Shown piece by piece: positions 56,566 through 64,000 of a DNA stretch of 64,000 nucleotides. Where the stretch lies: positions 1 through 64,000 of the forward strand of contig NZ_JAYGIM010000001.1 of NCBI RefSeq assembly GCF_034930985.1. The letters are read 5' to 3'. Source of the DNA: Arcicella lustrica. GTDB taxonomy: Bacteria > Bacteroidota > Bacteroidia > Cytophagales > Spirosomataceae. How positions within the stretch are numbered: the first letter of the stretch is position 1; every line of letters starts with the position of its first letter. A program made the translations under genes and the position numbers. Below the pieces are notes generated by a model. The model searched no databases and was not told the DNA's origin. It saw only the letters and a program-made list of their open reading frames with translations.

Positions 56566-57708
56566 ATGAATAGAATTTATTTAGATAATGCAGCAACAAC
56601 TCCGATGGATAGAGCTGTTATCGATGCAATGTTACCCATGATGGAATCCAGTTTTGGAAATCCATCATCAATCCATACTCATGGTCGTGAAGTGCGTAAT
56701 ACGATTGAACGTGCTAGAAAATCAATCGCTGGCTTATTAAATACTTCGCCCGCTGAAATTTTCTTTACTTCTGGTGGAACAGAAGCTGATAATACTGCCA
56801 TCGTTCGCTCTATAGAAGACTTTGGTATTACTCATGCCATTACTTCTCGTTTAGAACACCATGCCGTATTGCATACTTTGGAATACATGGCTAAAAAAGG
56901 TAAAATCAAATTGAGTTATGTTGAACTAGACGATAAAGGTCACATTGATTTAACACATTTAGAAGTATTACTCCGTGATAATCCAAAAACATTGGTTTCG
57001 TTAATGCACGGAAATAACGAAATTGGTAATTTATTAGATTTGAATGTTGTCGGACAATTGTGTGAAGATTATGGTGCAATTTTTCATTCGGATACTGTGC
57101 AAACGATGGCACATTATCGTCATGATTTACAACAATTGAAAATTGATTTCTTAGTAGGTGCGGCACATAAATTTCATGGACCAAAAGGAATTGGTTTTTT
57201 GTATATCAATGCAAAAAGTAAAATCACGCCATTTATTCATGGTGGTTCACAAGAAAGAAATATGCGTGGCGGTACTGAAAATGTGTATGGAATCGTAGGT
57301 TTAGCTAAAGCATTAGAAATTGCCTATTCAGGAATGGACGAGCATAGAAAACACGTTGAAGCATTGAAAGCCAGAATGATTCATAGACTAAGTACTGAAT
57401 TAGATGGCATCGAATTCAACGGAGATTCTGCTAATTTAGAAAGAAGTCTTTATACAGTTCTAAACGTAAGTTTTCCTCCTTCGGAAGAAGCAGATATGTT
57501 TTTGTTTAATTTAGACATCAATAAAATTTCAGCTTCGGGTGGAAGTGCTTGTACAAGTGGTTCAGATATTGGTTCACATGTGTTAACAGCCTTGAATGTT
57601 TCACCTGAAAGACCTTCCGTGAGATTTTCGTTCTCGAAATATAATACGGTAGAAGAGATTGATTATGTAGTGGACAAACTGGTAAGTATTCTGAAAGTAA
57701 CAGCTTAG
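56566..57708 (+). CDS. cysteine desulfurase (NifS/IscS-like)
   Basis: A 380-residue PLP-dependent desulfurase that takes sulfur from cysteine for iron-sulfur clusters and tRNA thiolation. Landmarks: IYLDNAATTPMDRAVIDAML, FTSGGTEADNTAI, LEHHAVLHTLEYM, the PLP Lys202 in GAAHKFHGPKGIGFLY, and the persulfide Cys329 in ASGGSACTSGSDIGSH. The loop around that Cys is short, as in group II/NifS-like enzymes. No iscU or isc genes are adjacent. It has its own terminator. Confidence 0.9.
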   Translation: MNRIYLDNAATTPMDRAVIDAMLPMMESSFGNPSSIHTHGREVRNTIERARKSIAGLLNTSPAEIFFTSGGTEADNTAIVRSIEDFGITHAITSRLEHHAVLHTLEYMAKKGKIKLSYVELDDKGHIDLTHLEVLLRDNPKTLVSLMHGNNEIGNLLDLNVVGQLCEDYGAIFHSDTVQTMAHYRHDLQQLKIDFLVGAAHKFHGPKGIGFLYINAKSKITPFIHGGSQERNMRGGTENVYGIVGLAKALEIAYSGMDEHRKHVEALKARMIHRLSTELDGIEFNGDSANLERSLYTVLNVSFPPSEEADMFLFNLDINKISASGGSACTSGSDIGSHVLTALNVSPERPSVRFSFSKYNTVEEIDYVVDKLVSILKVTA

Positions 57709-57739
57709 TAAGCAACATTATCTATTTAGAATTTAATAC

Positions 57740-57772
57740 AAAAGGCTCAGAGATTCTCTGAGCCTTTTGTAT
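57740..57772 (+). terminator. terminator after the cysteine desulfurase gene
   Basis: AAAAGGCTCAGAG, ATT, CTCTGAGCCTTTT: a perfect 13-bp stem with a T-rich tail. Confidence 0.88.
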
Positions 57773-57986
57773 ATTTGTTTAATTGCCAATTGTAAAATGG
57801 CTTTCAGTCGTCAGCTTTCGGTCTTCAATTTTTAGCGATAGTTTTTGAGGTTTTACTTTTAGAAATAGGTTTTAAAGAATATTTAGTGGTTTCCTTCTTA
57901 ATTTAAAGGGTGTATTTTATCTAGTTTAATAATATATAGCATTACCAATTCATCAATATTTTAATCCTTATTAATATTATAAACTT
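57773..57986 (+). other. gap with AGCTTTCGGTCTTC-type repeat, upstream of the permease
   Basis: Reverse-oriented AGCTCA-like text (GGCTTTCAGTCGTCAGCTTT at about 57799-57818) is followed by a very AT-rich run that probably holds the permease promoter. No gene is seen. Confidence 0.45.
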
Positions 57987-59330
57987 ATGCAAACAACCGA
58001 CGGCCGACAGCCGATAACTGAGAAGTATCAACCAACCTTAAAAAAAGTAATCAACACCACTCAATTATGGGCAATTGCAGTTGGACTTGTGATTTCGGGT
58101 GAATATTTTGGCTGGAATTATGGATGGGCTTCATCTGGAACAATTGGTTTTTTAATCGCTACTTTATTGGTAACGGTGATGTACGTTACTTTTATTTTTT
58201 CTTATACTGAACTCACTACTTCTATTCCTCATGCGGGTGGTGCTTTTGATTACGCTCATCGTGCTTTTGGAAGAGTAGGAGGTTTCATAGCTGGTTTTGC
58301 TACTTTGGTTGATTTTTTATTAGCACCACCAGCCATCGCTTATGCCTTGGGAAGCTATGTGAATTTTTTACATCCTGCTATTCCAGTTGTGCCAACGGCT
58401 ATCGGGATGTATGTGATTTTTATCACGATTAATCTTTTTGGGATTAAAGAATCTGCCCGTTTTTCACTGTTTGTTACGATTTTGTCTGTCGTAGAACTGA
58501 TAATTTTTATTGCGGTTATTTTTCCTTTTTACAAAACAGAAAATTTTCTGGCACATAATCCTCCGACGATTACTGCTAACAGTGTTTTTGCTGGAATACC
58601 TTTTGCTATATGGTTTTTTGTTGCGATTGAAGGCGTGGCAATGGTAGCAGAAGAAGTAAAAGAACCACGAACGACGATTCCAAAAGCTTATATTTCAAGT
58701 ATTATTACTTTAGTGATTTTGGCTTTGGGTGTAATGATTTTGAGTGGAGGTGTTGGCGATTGGCGAACTTTAAGTAATATTGACTATCCTTTGCCTGAAA
58801 CGCTTTCGATGGCTTTGGGGAAAAATAATAGTCTTTCAAAAATATTTGCTAGTTTAGGACTCTTTGGTTTGATTGCTTCGTTTCATTGTAACACCATTAG
58901 TTACTCTCGACAAATCTTTGCTTTAGCCCGTGCGAGTTATTTGCCTAAATTTTTATCAATTGTCAACAGAAAATATCATACGCCACATTGGGCTTTGATT
59001 GCGGGAGGATTTGTGGGAGCAATCGCTATTTTTACGGGAACAACTGATAAAATTATCATCATGTCGGGTTTGGGGGCTGTGGTAATGTATGCGATGAGTA
59101 TGTTAAGTTTATTGGCTTTACGTAAAAAAGAACCAACACTCGACCGCCCATTTATTGCACCATTTTATCCATATTTTCCCTTGATTGCCCTTGTGTTGTC
59201 TGTCGTATGTATGTTCGCCATTATGTATTATAATCAGTGGTTAAGTGTATTGTTTTTTGGTAGTTTGGTAGTGTGTTTACTTGGATTCTTACTAAAATTT
59301 AGAGGGAGAGAAATCCCGAAAAATCATTAA
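57987..59330 (+). CDS. amino acid/ethanolamine permease (APC family)
   Basis: A 447-residue transporter with about 12 membrane helices of the APC superfamily. The segment LWAIAVGLVISGEYFGWNYG (about residues 28-47) matches the ethanolamine permease (Eat) subgroup. ELTTSIPHAGGAFDYAHRAF, AGFATLVDFLLAPPAIAYA and FFVAIEGVAMVAEEVKEPRT TIP are also typical. No ethanolamine ammonia-lyase or microcompartment gene is in the window. The first residues (MQTTDGRQPITEKYQ) come from repeat-like DNA (ACCGACGGCCGACAGCCG), so the start may be altered. Confidence 0.82.
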   Translation: MQTTDGRQPITEKYQPTLKKVINTTQLWAIAVGLVISGEYFGWNYGWASSGTIGFLIATLLVTVMYVTFIFSYTELTTSIPHAGGAFDYAHRAFGRVGGFIAGFATLVDFLLAPPAIAYALGSYVNFLHPAIPVVPTAIGMYVIFITINLFGIKESARFSLFVTILSVVELIIFIAVIFPFYKTENFLAHNPPTITANSVFAGIPFAIWFFVAIEGVAMVAEEVKEPRTTIPKAYISSIITLVILALGVMILSGGVGDWRTLSNIDYPLPETLSMALGKNNSLSKIFASLGLFGLIASFHCNTISYSRQIFALARASYLPKFLSIVNRKYHTPHWALIAGGFVGAIAIFTGTTDKIIIMSGLGAVVMYAMSMLSLLALRKKEPTLDRPFIAPFYPYFPLIALVLSVVCMFAIMYYNQWLSVLFFGSLVVCLLGFLLKFRGREIPKNH

Positions 59331-59367
59331 AATAAAACGAATGAAACCTTTTGGTTAGCGTTCGTGA

Positions 59368-60099
59368 ATGAATATTATGAAAAAAGCAGTTGTATTATTA
59401 CATGGTTTTGGTGAAGATGCTACCATTTGGAGTGGTTATGTACCTTTTTTACAGAAGGATTTTTACATGATTGTTCCAGAATATGCACGACTGAGTAATT
59501 TGAAATCCATTGAAGATTATGCCGATTTTGTTGAAAAAGAAGTTACTTCAAAAGGATTTGAAAAATGTGTTATCATTGGGCATTCGATGGGTGGTTATAT
59601 CGCTTTAGCTTTTGCTGAAAAATATCCAGAGAAAGTATTGGGCTTAGGACTTTTTCATTCAACTGCTTTTGCAGATTCGGATGAAAAAAAGGCCGCTAGA
59701 GATAAGAATGTAGAGTTTTTGAAAACGCATGGAGCTGAAGCTTTTATCAAAGTATCAACGCCTAATTTATATGCGGAAGCTTTTGCTAAAAAGTATCCTG
59801 AAATTATTCAAAAGCATATTGAAGCTTCTTCAACTTTGCCTGTCGAAGCATTGATTACAGGTATGGAAGCCATGCGTGACCGTCCAGACCGTAAGCATGT
59901 ATTAAAATCTTTGCGTTGTCCAGTAATGTTTATTATCGGAGAAAAAGATAAAAGTGTAAATCCAGCAGATGCCAAAGCACAAATTATGATTCCTAAGTTT
60001 TTCTCTTCTTCAATTCTTGATGAAGTAGGACACATGGGAATGGTTGAAGAACCAGAAGATTGCTTGAAATTTGTAGGGAAGTTTTTGTTAAAATGTTAA
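59368..60099 (+). CDS. alpha/beta hydrolase
   Basis: A 243-residue cytoplasmic serine hydrolase. It shows KKAVVLLHGFGEDATIWSGY (oxyanion strand, about residues 4-23), the nucleophile elbow VIIGHSMGGYIAL (Ser about 73), VMFIIGEKDKSVNP (acid) and LDEVGHMGMVEEPED (His). The substrate is not predictable; the layout fits esterase or 3-oxoadipate-enol-lactonase-like enzymes. It begins 38 bases after the permease and ends 12 bases before the next gene, so the three may form an operon. Confidence 0.85.
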   Translation: MNIMKKAVVLLHGFGEDATIWSGYVPFLQKDFYMIVPEYARLSNLKSIEDYADFVEKEVTSKGFEKCVIIGHSMGGYIALAFAEKYPEKVLGLGLFHSTAFADSDEKKAARDKNVEFLKTHGAEAFIKVSTPNLYAEAFAKKYPEIIQKHIEASSTLPVEALITGMEAMRDRPDRKHVLKSLRCPVMFIIGEKDKSVNPADAKAQIMIPKFFSSSILDEVGHMGMVEEPEDCLKFVGKFLLKC

Positions 60100-60111
60100 T
60101 TGTAGGAGATA

Positions 60112-60648
60112 ATGCCTGAGAATAATACCATACTTTTTCAACAACTTTTTGCAGGAGAACAGTTGTATGTAATTCCTGAAAAAAAGGTGCTAAATGAAGA
60201 AGTATCCGTTGAAAAAAAACAGATTGTAGCACCGATTGCTGAACAAGTTGTAGCAACAATAAAGGTTGAGAAAGTACAAGAGCCTTTACATTTTGTGCCA
60301 AACCATAGAGTGGTTATTTTGGTGGATGATTGTAGCGATGCGGACCAAGCTTTATTGGGGAAAATCCTCACAGCCGTGAAATTAAATCTTAATCAAGTAG
60401 ATTTAGCTCGCTTGGCTGATTTGAGCCAGATGAATGCTAGAACGGCTTTTTCTCAGAATCTAATCAGTCATTTTATCACTTTTGGGGTGGCTTTACAGAA
60501 AATAAAGCTTGAAATTCCACTCAATCCATATCAAACTAAAGAAATAAAAAACATTCGCTTTTTATTTTCAGATGCTTTGAGTGAATTGCAAAATGATGTA
60601 GAAAAGAAAAAAGCCCTTTGGAAGGCTTTGCAGGAAATGTTTTTGTAA
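60112..60648 (+). CDS. uncharacterised protein, possibly DNA polymerase III psi-like
   Basis: A 178-residue soluble protein with two parts. Residues 1-65 are a linker rich in Glu, Lys and Val. From about 66 an alpha/beta domain follows: RVVILVDDCSDADQALLGKI LTAVKLNLNQVDLARLADLS, then FITFGVALQKIKLE, and a C-terminal SDALSELQNDVEKKKALWKA LQEMF. The strand-helix order and the end 'L-x-x-D-x-x-x-K-x-x-L-W' recall the HolD (psi) subunit of the polymerase III clamp loader. I cannot confirm this by alignment. It starts 12 bases after the hydrolase gene. Confidence 0.5.
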   Translation: MPENNTILFQQLFAGEQLYVIPEKKVLNEEVSVEKKQIVAPIAEQVVATIKVEKVQEPLHFVPNHRVVILVDDCSDADQALLGKILTAVKLNLNQVDLARLADLSQMNARTAFSQNLISHFITFGVALQKIKLEIPLNPYQTKEIKNIRFLFSDALSELQNDVEKKKALWKALQEMFL

Positions 60649-60654
60649 TAATAA

Positions 60655-60691
60655 TTTACTTGATAGATTCAGTCAGAATCTACCAAGTAAA
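60655..60691. terminator. bidirectional hairpin between convergent genes
   Basis: TTTACTTGATAGATTC (60655-60670) and GAATCTACCAAGTAAA (60676-60691) pair with one mismatch around AGTCA. It lies between the psi-like gene (+) and the FAH-family gene (-). Confidence 0.65.
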
Positions 60692-60698
60692 TTAAATT

Positions 60699-61532
60699 TT
60701 ATGCTTTTTGCTCTACTGTATTAGTAAGTGTTCCAATTCCTTCAATAGAAATATTCACGACGTCGCCGACAGCTAAAGTAAACTCATTTGGGGGTACAAC
60801 GCCCGTTCCTGTCATTAAATACGCTCCGTGAGGGAAAGACATCTCTCTGAACAAGAATGAAATCAATTCATTATGCTTACGTTTCATGCGATTGATGGCA
60901 ATACTTCCCTGAAATTGTGAAACATTATCTCTTAAAATCTCTAGCGAAATTAAAGTATCAGGACTGATTTCTCCATCCGTTACATACAAACATGGTCCAA
61001 TCGCAGCAGCTTTGTCATAACTTTTTGCTTGAGGTAAATACAAAGGGTTTTCGCCTTCAATGTCTCTTGAACTCATATCGTTCCCTGCGGTATAACCTAC
61101 AATTTTTCCACTTGAAGTAGCAAAAAGTGTCAATTCTGGTTCAGGAATATTCCAAGCTGAATCTTTACGAATACGGACAAAATCGTTTGTTCCTACACAA
61201 CGACTTGCGGACGATTTAAAGAAAATCTCTGGGCGTTCTGCATCATATACACGAGCATAAAAATCGCCACCACCAGCATCTTTAGATTCTTCAATTCTAG
61301 CTTCACGGCTACGCATATAAGTTACGCCAGATGCCCAAATTTCTTGTTGACTGATTGGCGCAAGAATGTCATTTCCAGCCCATTCAATGGCTGTTAGTGT
61401 CGCAATTTCCTTGCTTACTTGTTCATATAAATCATCACGATTTACATAAATATCCCAATTGCTTTCAGCAGATAAATAAAATTTACCAGCCGATTCTACG
61501 ATAATTCCTTGTTTAGTTTTGTATATTTTCAT
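60699..61532 (-). CDS. fumarylacetoacetate hydrolase family protein
   Basis: A 277-residue FAH-fold enzyme. The metal ligands are visible in ARVYDAERPEIFFKSSASRC V, NIPEPELTLFATSSGKIVGY (ExE: EPELTL) and YTAGNDMSSRDIEGENPLYL (Asp), the family core. AKSYDKAAAIGPCLYV and GVVPPNEFTLAVGDVVNIS complete it. The arrangement resembles the 2-keto-3-deoxy sugar acid dehydratase/hydrolase (KdaD-like) subgroup. The exact substrate is unknown. It is cytoplasmic and monocistronic, and divergent from the sulfite dehydrogenase pair. Confidence 0.85.
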   Translation of the reverse strand: MKIYKTKQGIIVESAGKFYLSAESNWDIYVNRDDLYEQVSKEIATLTAIEWAGNDILAPISQQEIWASGVTYMRSREARIEESKDAGGGDFYARVYDAERPEIFFKSSASRCVGTNDFVRIRKDSAWNIPEPELTLFATSSGKIVGYTAGNDMSSRDIEGENPLYLPQAKSYDKAAAIGPCLYVTDGEISPDTLISLEILRDNVSQFQGSIAINRMKRKHNELISFLFREMSFPHGAYLMTGTGVVPPNEFTLAVGDVVNISIEGIGTLTNTVEQKA

Positions 61533-61714
61533 ATTAAATGTTGTTTCTATTTTGAGTGCATAAAATCCTAAAAGCGGATAGAAATACTATTTTTACTGAA
61601 TAAATTGCTTTAAATATGTTAAAATAAGTCAACTTTGTAGTGAAGAATCAAACCACCTGATTTGCTAAAAATGTCGATTTAAACTTTAGTGCATTATTGT
61701 AAGACAAATTAACA

Positions 61715-62944
61715 ATGAAAAAAATGATTCAAGACAGACGAGACTTTTTAAAGAAAAGTACTTACTCTACCTTGTTGGGGTTAATTATTCCCAACGTTCC
61801 TTTTGCCCAAAAAACGCCTCAAATTTTAACGCCAGCTGAAGGTGTTTTGCCCGACTGGAAAAACAAAGAATTAATCATTCTTTCTGATAAACCTTGGAAC
61901 GTAGAAACACCTCCACATTTATTAGACGACAAAGTAACGCCTGTGGAAAAAATGTTTATTCGTAATAACGGCTTGATTCCAGAAGGCAATATCGATATTA
62001 ATACTTGGACTTTAACCATCGGTGGTGAATCTGTTAAAACGACAAAGACATACAAACTCAAAGAGTTAAAGGAGAAATTCAAACATTATACTTATCAACT
62101 TACTTTAGAATGTGGAGGAAATGGACGTTCGGGTTATTTTCCACAGACTTCTGGAAACCAATGGGAGCAAGGAGCAGTAAGTTGTGCAGAGTGGACGGGC
62201 GTTAGGCTCAAAGATATTTTGGCGGATGTCGGTTTGAAAGATGATGCCGTTTATATTGGCTATTACGGACAAGATATTCACTTGAGTAGAACACCAAATA
62301 AGTCGGTAATTTCAAGAGGAGTACCTATTAAAAAAGCCTTGGAAGACGAAACGCTCATCGCTTGGGCTGTGAATGGCAAAGATATTCCTTTGGAGCATGG
62401 TTTTCCTCTTCGTTTGGTGATTGGTGGTTGGCCTGCATCTGTTTCTGGAAAATGGTTAGATAAAATTGTAGTCAGAAACAAAGAGCATGATGGCGAAAAA
62501 ATGAGTGGACATAGTTATAGAGTACCGATTCATCCAATTGAACCGGGAGAAAAATTAGCTGAAACACCCGAAAATTTCAAAATTATTGGAGCGATGCCAG
62601 TGAAATCTTTGATTACTTATCCTAAAACGGGAGCAGTAATTGATGCTGGAAAAACGCTTACATTGCGTGGACACGCTTGGGCAGGCGATTTAACAATCAA
62701 TGAAGTATCGCTTTCGATTGATTATGGTGTTACTTGGAAGAAATGTAATTTGGAAGCTCCAAAAAATCGTTTGGCTTGGCAACATTGGTCTTTAGCCTTG
62801 GATTTTTCACAAAAAGGCTATTTTGAAGTATGGGTAAGAGCAACTGATAGTAAAGGAATTACGCAACCAATGGTTATCCCACAGTGGAATCCAGGCGGAT
62901 ATTTGAATAATGCTTGTCACAGAATTGCGGTGAAAGTCGTATAA
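61715..62944 (+). CDS. molybdopterin sulfite dehydrogenase, SorA-like catalytic subunit
   Basis: A 409-residue exported molybdoenzyme. The twin-arginine signal is in QDRRDFLKKSTYSTLLGLII. The sulfite oxidase molybdopterin domain has LTLECGGNGRSGYFPQTSGN, whose Cys is the expected molybdenum ligand, GAVSCAEWTGVRLKDIL and HGFPLRLVIGGWPASVSGKW LDKI. A C-terminal Mo-co dimerisation domain follows (TLRGHAWAGDLTINEVSLSI, to the end). It oxidises sulfite in the periplasm. The next gene encodes a c-type cytochrome 12 bases on, giving a SorA/SorB-like pair. Confidence 0.88.
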   Translation: MKKMIQDRRDFLKKSTYSTLLGLIIPNVPFAQKTPQILTPAEGVLPDWKNKELIILSDKPWNVETPPHLLDDKVTPVEKMFIRNNGLIPEGNIDINTWTLTIGGESVKTTKTYKLKELKEKFKHYTYQLTLECGGNGRSGYFPQTSGNQWEQGAVSCAEWTGVRLKDILADVGLKDDAVYIGYYGQDIHLSRTPNKSVISRGVPIKKALEDETLIAWAVNGKDIPLEHGFPLRLVIGGWPASVSGKWLDKIVVRNKEHDGEKMSGHSYRVPIHPIEPGEKLAETPENFKIIGAMPVKSLITYPKTGAVIDAGKTLTLRGHAWAGDLTINEVSLSIDYGVTWKKCNLEAPKNRLAWQHWSLALDFSQKGYFEVWVRATDSKGITQPMVIPQWNPGGYLNNACHRIAVKVV

Positions 62945-62956
62945 ACCAACAATGAG

Positions 62957-63382
62957 ATGAAAGTTATCAACATATATTTATTTGTCGGAACGATATTGAT
63001 TACTTTTTTTGCTTTCAAGCAAGCCAAGTATTCAACTCCGCAATCAGCACTCAAAACTCAAAACTCATATCTATCTGATTCGTTGACGATTGATTCAGAA
63101 ACGGGATTAATCAACGATACCAATTTGATGATGATAAAGGCACAATGTACAGCATGCCATAATACACAGTTGATTCAGCAACATCGTTTTACTCGTGAAG
63201 GCTGGAAGGATAAAATCAGGTGGATGCAGAAAAACCATAAATTATGGGATTTAGGCCAATCTGAAAAAGTAGTATTAGACTATTTAGAAAAGTATTATTC
63301 ACCTAAAATGGCTTCTCAAAAAATTCTAAACAGACGTGAATTATTGAAGACTATACAGTGGTATAAATTGGAGAATCCTTGA
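62957..63382 (+). CDS. monohaem cytochrome c, SorB-like electron acceptor
   Basis: A 141-residue exported protein with an N-terminal hydrophobic anchor (INIYLFVGTILITFFAF). A single haem c site is seen in IKAQCTACHNTQLIQQHRFT (CxxCH, about residues 72-76), followed by REGWKDKIRWMQ, where a Met may be the sixth iron ligand. Its position right after the molybdenum subunit suggests it takes the electrons from sulfite. The stretch STPQSALKTQNSYLSD is encoded by AACTCAAAACTCA-like repeat text, a likely insertion in the linker. Confidence 0.8.
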   Translation: MKVINIYLFVGTILITFFAFKQAKYSTPQSALKTQNSYLSDSLTIDSETGLINDTNLMMIKAQCTACHNTQLIQQHRFTREGWKDKIRWMQKNHKLWDLGQSEKVVLDYLEKYYSPKMASQKILNRRELLKTIQWYKLENP

Positions 63383-63390
63383 TGTAAATT

Positions 63391-63448
63391 TCACCTCCTA
63401 AAATTTGACAATATTAAAAGTAAATTGTTTGTCAAATTTAGGAGGTGA
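63391..63448. other. long inverted repeat between the cytochrome gene and fmt
   Basis: TCACCTCCTAAAATTTGACA (63391-63410) and TGTCAAATTTAGGAGGTGA (63430-63448) pair over 19 bases with one bulged A and a 19-base loop. It lacks a T-run. It lies between convergent genes and may serve as a hairpin terminator or mRNA end. Confidence 0.6.
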
Positions 63449-63494
63449 TAATAGAGAACCAAAATCTATAAGTCTTTATCCTAAAAGTCCAAAA

Positions 63495-64000
63495 CTACAA
63501 TCTATACCCTCTCAAAAACTCCTCAATTCCCATGCGCTTTTTGCCTTCTAATTGTAATTCTTCAATGGCTAAATAGCCATCTGAACATTTGAAGTATAAG
63601 TATTTTTTGCCATCACTTTTAAAAGCTTCTTCAAATTGAACGTTTTCATCTGTTATTTTAGCTGTACGATAGATTTTACAAACTTTTCCGTTTAAAGTAG
63701 TCCAAGCGGCAGGATATGGAGAAAGTCCACGGATGAAATCGTAAACTAATTTGTTAGATTTAGTCCAATTAATTTCACAAGTTTCTTTGAAAATCTTCGG
63801 AGCGTGTTTTATCTCATCAGATTCTACTTGTGGCTCTTGCGGATAATCGCCAGCTTCGATTGCTCTCACGGTTTTTAAAACCAATTTTGCACCAATGTGC
63901 ATCAAACGAACATACACATCTCCCACATTGTCAGTTTCTGAAATTGGCTCATGTTCTTGAAAAATAATTGAGCCCGTATCTATTTCATGTTTTAAGAAAA
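63495..64000 (-). CDS. fmt: methionyl-tRNA formyltransferase, C-terminal part (cut by window edge)
   Basis: The frame is open from the stop at 63495 to the right window edge. It reads HEIDTGSIIFQEHEPISETD NVGDVYVRLMHIGAKLVLKT, the end of the Fmt catalytic domain, then the C-terminal tRNA-binding domain: INWTKSNKLVYDFIRGLSPY PAAWT (the conserved GL(S/N)PxPxAWT), ending EGKKRMGIEEFLRGYRL. Fmt formylates initiator Met-tRNA. About the last 168 residues are visible; the start and the HxSLLP active site lie outside the window. AAGTC/CCTAA-type repeat text lies near its stop. Confidence 0.9.
   Translation of the reverse strand, partial: FLKHEIDTGSIIFQEHEPISETDNVGDVYVRLMHIGAKLVLKTVRAIEAGDYPQEPQVESDEIKHAPKIFKETCEINWTKSNKLVYDFIRGLSPYPAAWTTLNGKVCKIYRTAKITDENVQFEEAFKSDGKKYLYFKCSDGYLAIEELQLEGKKRMGIEEFLRGYRL

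Noticed and set aside
57986..58020. GC-rich GACGGCCGACAGCCG stretch as a regulatory site
   Set aside because: It lies inside the permease reading frame and matches the dispersed repeat vocabulary.

Overview
The window looks like a stretch of chromosome from a Bacteroidota bacterium, most likely order Cytophagales (Arcicella/Emticicia/Flectobacillus-like; the genus is a guess). Signs: AT-rich DNA, a SusC/SusD pair, PorT-family barrels, a type IX secretion sorting domain, BlaR1-TonB fusion architecture, near absence of Shine-Dalgarno motifs, and promoters of the TTTG-N19/20-TAnnTTTG type. Most of it is ordinary core genome (recX, tyrA, dnaX, proA, cmk, tsaE, ald, xerD, aroQ, fabD, glmM, a cysteine desulfurase, fmt, two tRNA-Gln). 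One low-density accessory pocket lies at about 6.7-9.6 kb and an IS3-like element end sits at the left edge.

Layout. 1-2400: edge of an IS-like element, a small membrane protein overlapping recX, and a glycosyltransferase-like gene. 2460-4980: a tyrosine operon (aminotransferase plus prephenate dehydrogenase) headed by a complete transcription attenuator: promoter, a 17-residue leader peptide with six Tyr codons, an antiterminator and a terminator. This is the best regulatory find in the window. 5-9.6 kb: small membrane protein, VWA-like lipoprotein, GNAT enzyme, a 21-bp tandem array, an orphan PAS/DHp protein, a decayed-looking zinc ribbon protein, an XRE regulator and a small orphan. 9.6-13.6 kb: glycosyltransferase, TrmN6, periplasmic hydrolase, NagX-like acyltransferase. 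13.8-18.0 kb: CBM48 protein, then tonB, blaR1-tonB fusion, exbD and blaI, all on the minus strand. Phased ACTA/TAGT half-sites lie over the blaI promoter and again just upstream of tonB.

18-24.7 kb (minus): metallo-beta-lactamase-fold hydrolase, dnaX (probably leaderless), two tandem PorT-like barrels, RMD1/DUF155 protein, proA. 24.8-34.2 kb: CDGSH iron-sulfur protein, pirin-like protein, intradiol dioxygenase-like lipoprotein, orphan, CotH/T9SS protein, a very large TolB-like/barrel protein with a broken zincin motif, an FAD oxidoreductase, cmk. 34.4-45.6 kb (mostly plus): adenine deaminase, a SusC/SusD pair, TIM-barrel isomerase, tsaE-ald, small conserved proteins, a Crp/Fnr regulator. 45.6-54.4 kb: xerD/aroQ divergent pair, class V aminotransferase, MarC, RNase H, hydroxypyruvate isomerase-like protein, second MBL-fold hydrolase, antiporter, DCC protein, fabD. 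54.5-64 kb: duplicated tRNA-Gln, glmM, cysteine desulfurase, ethanolamine-permease-like transporter, hydrolase, a possible polymerase III psi-like protein, FAH-family enzyme, a sulfite dehydrogenase pair (SorA/SorB-like), and the 3' part of fmt.

Two further themes recur. Degenerate low-complexity repeats (AGCTCAAAGCT-like and AAGACTTTAGGA-like) fill many intergenic gaps and run into gene ends, creating false extended starts and altered termini. Short GC-rich palindromes (GGGA...TCCC type) sit at many gene ends. All calls come from reading the sequence; no database search was run.
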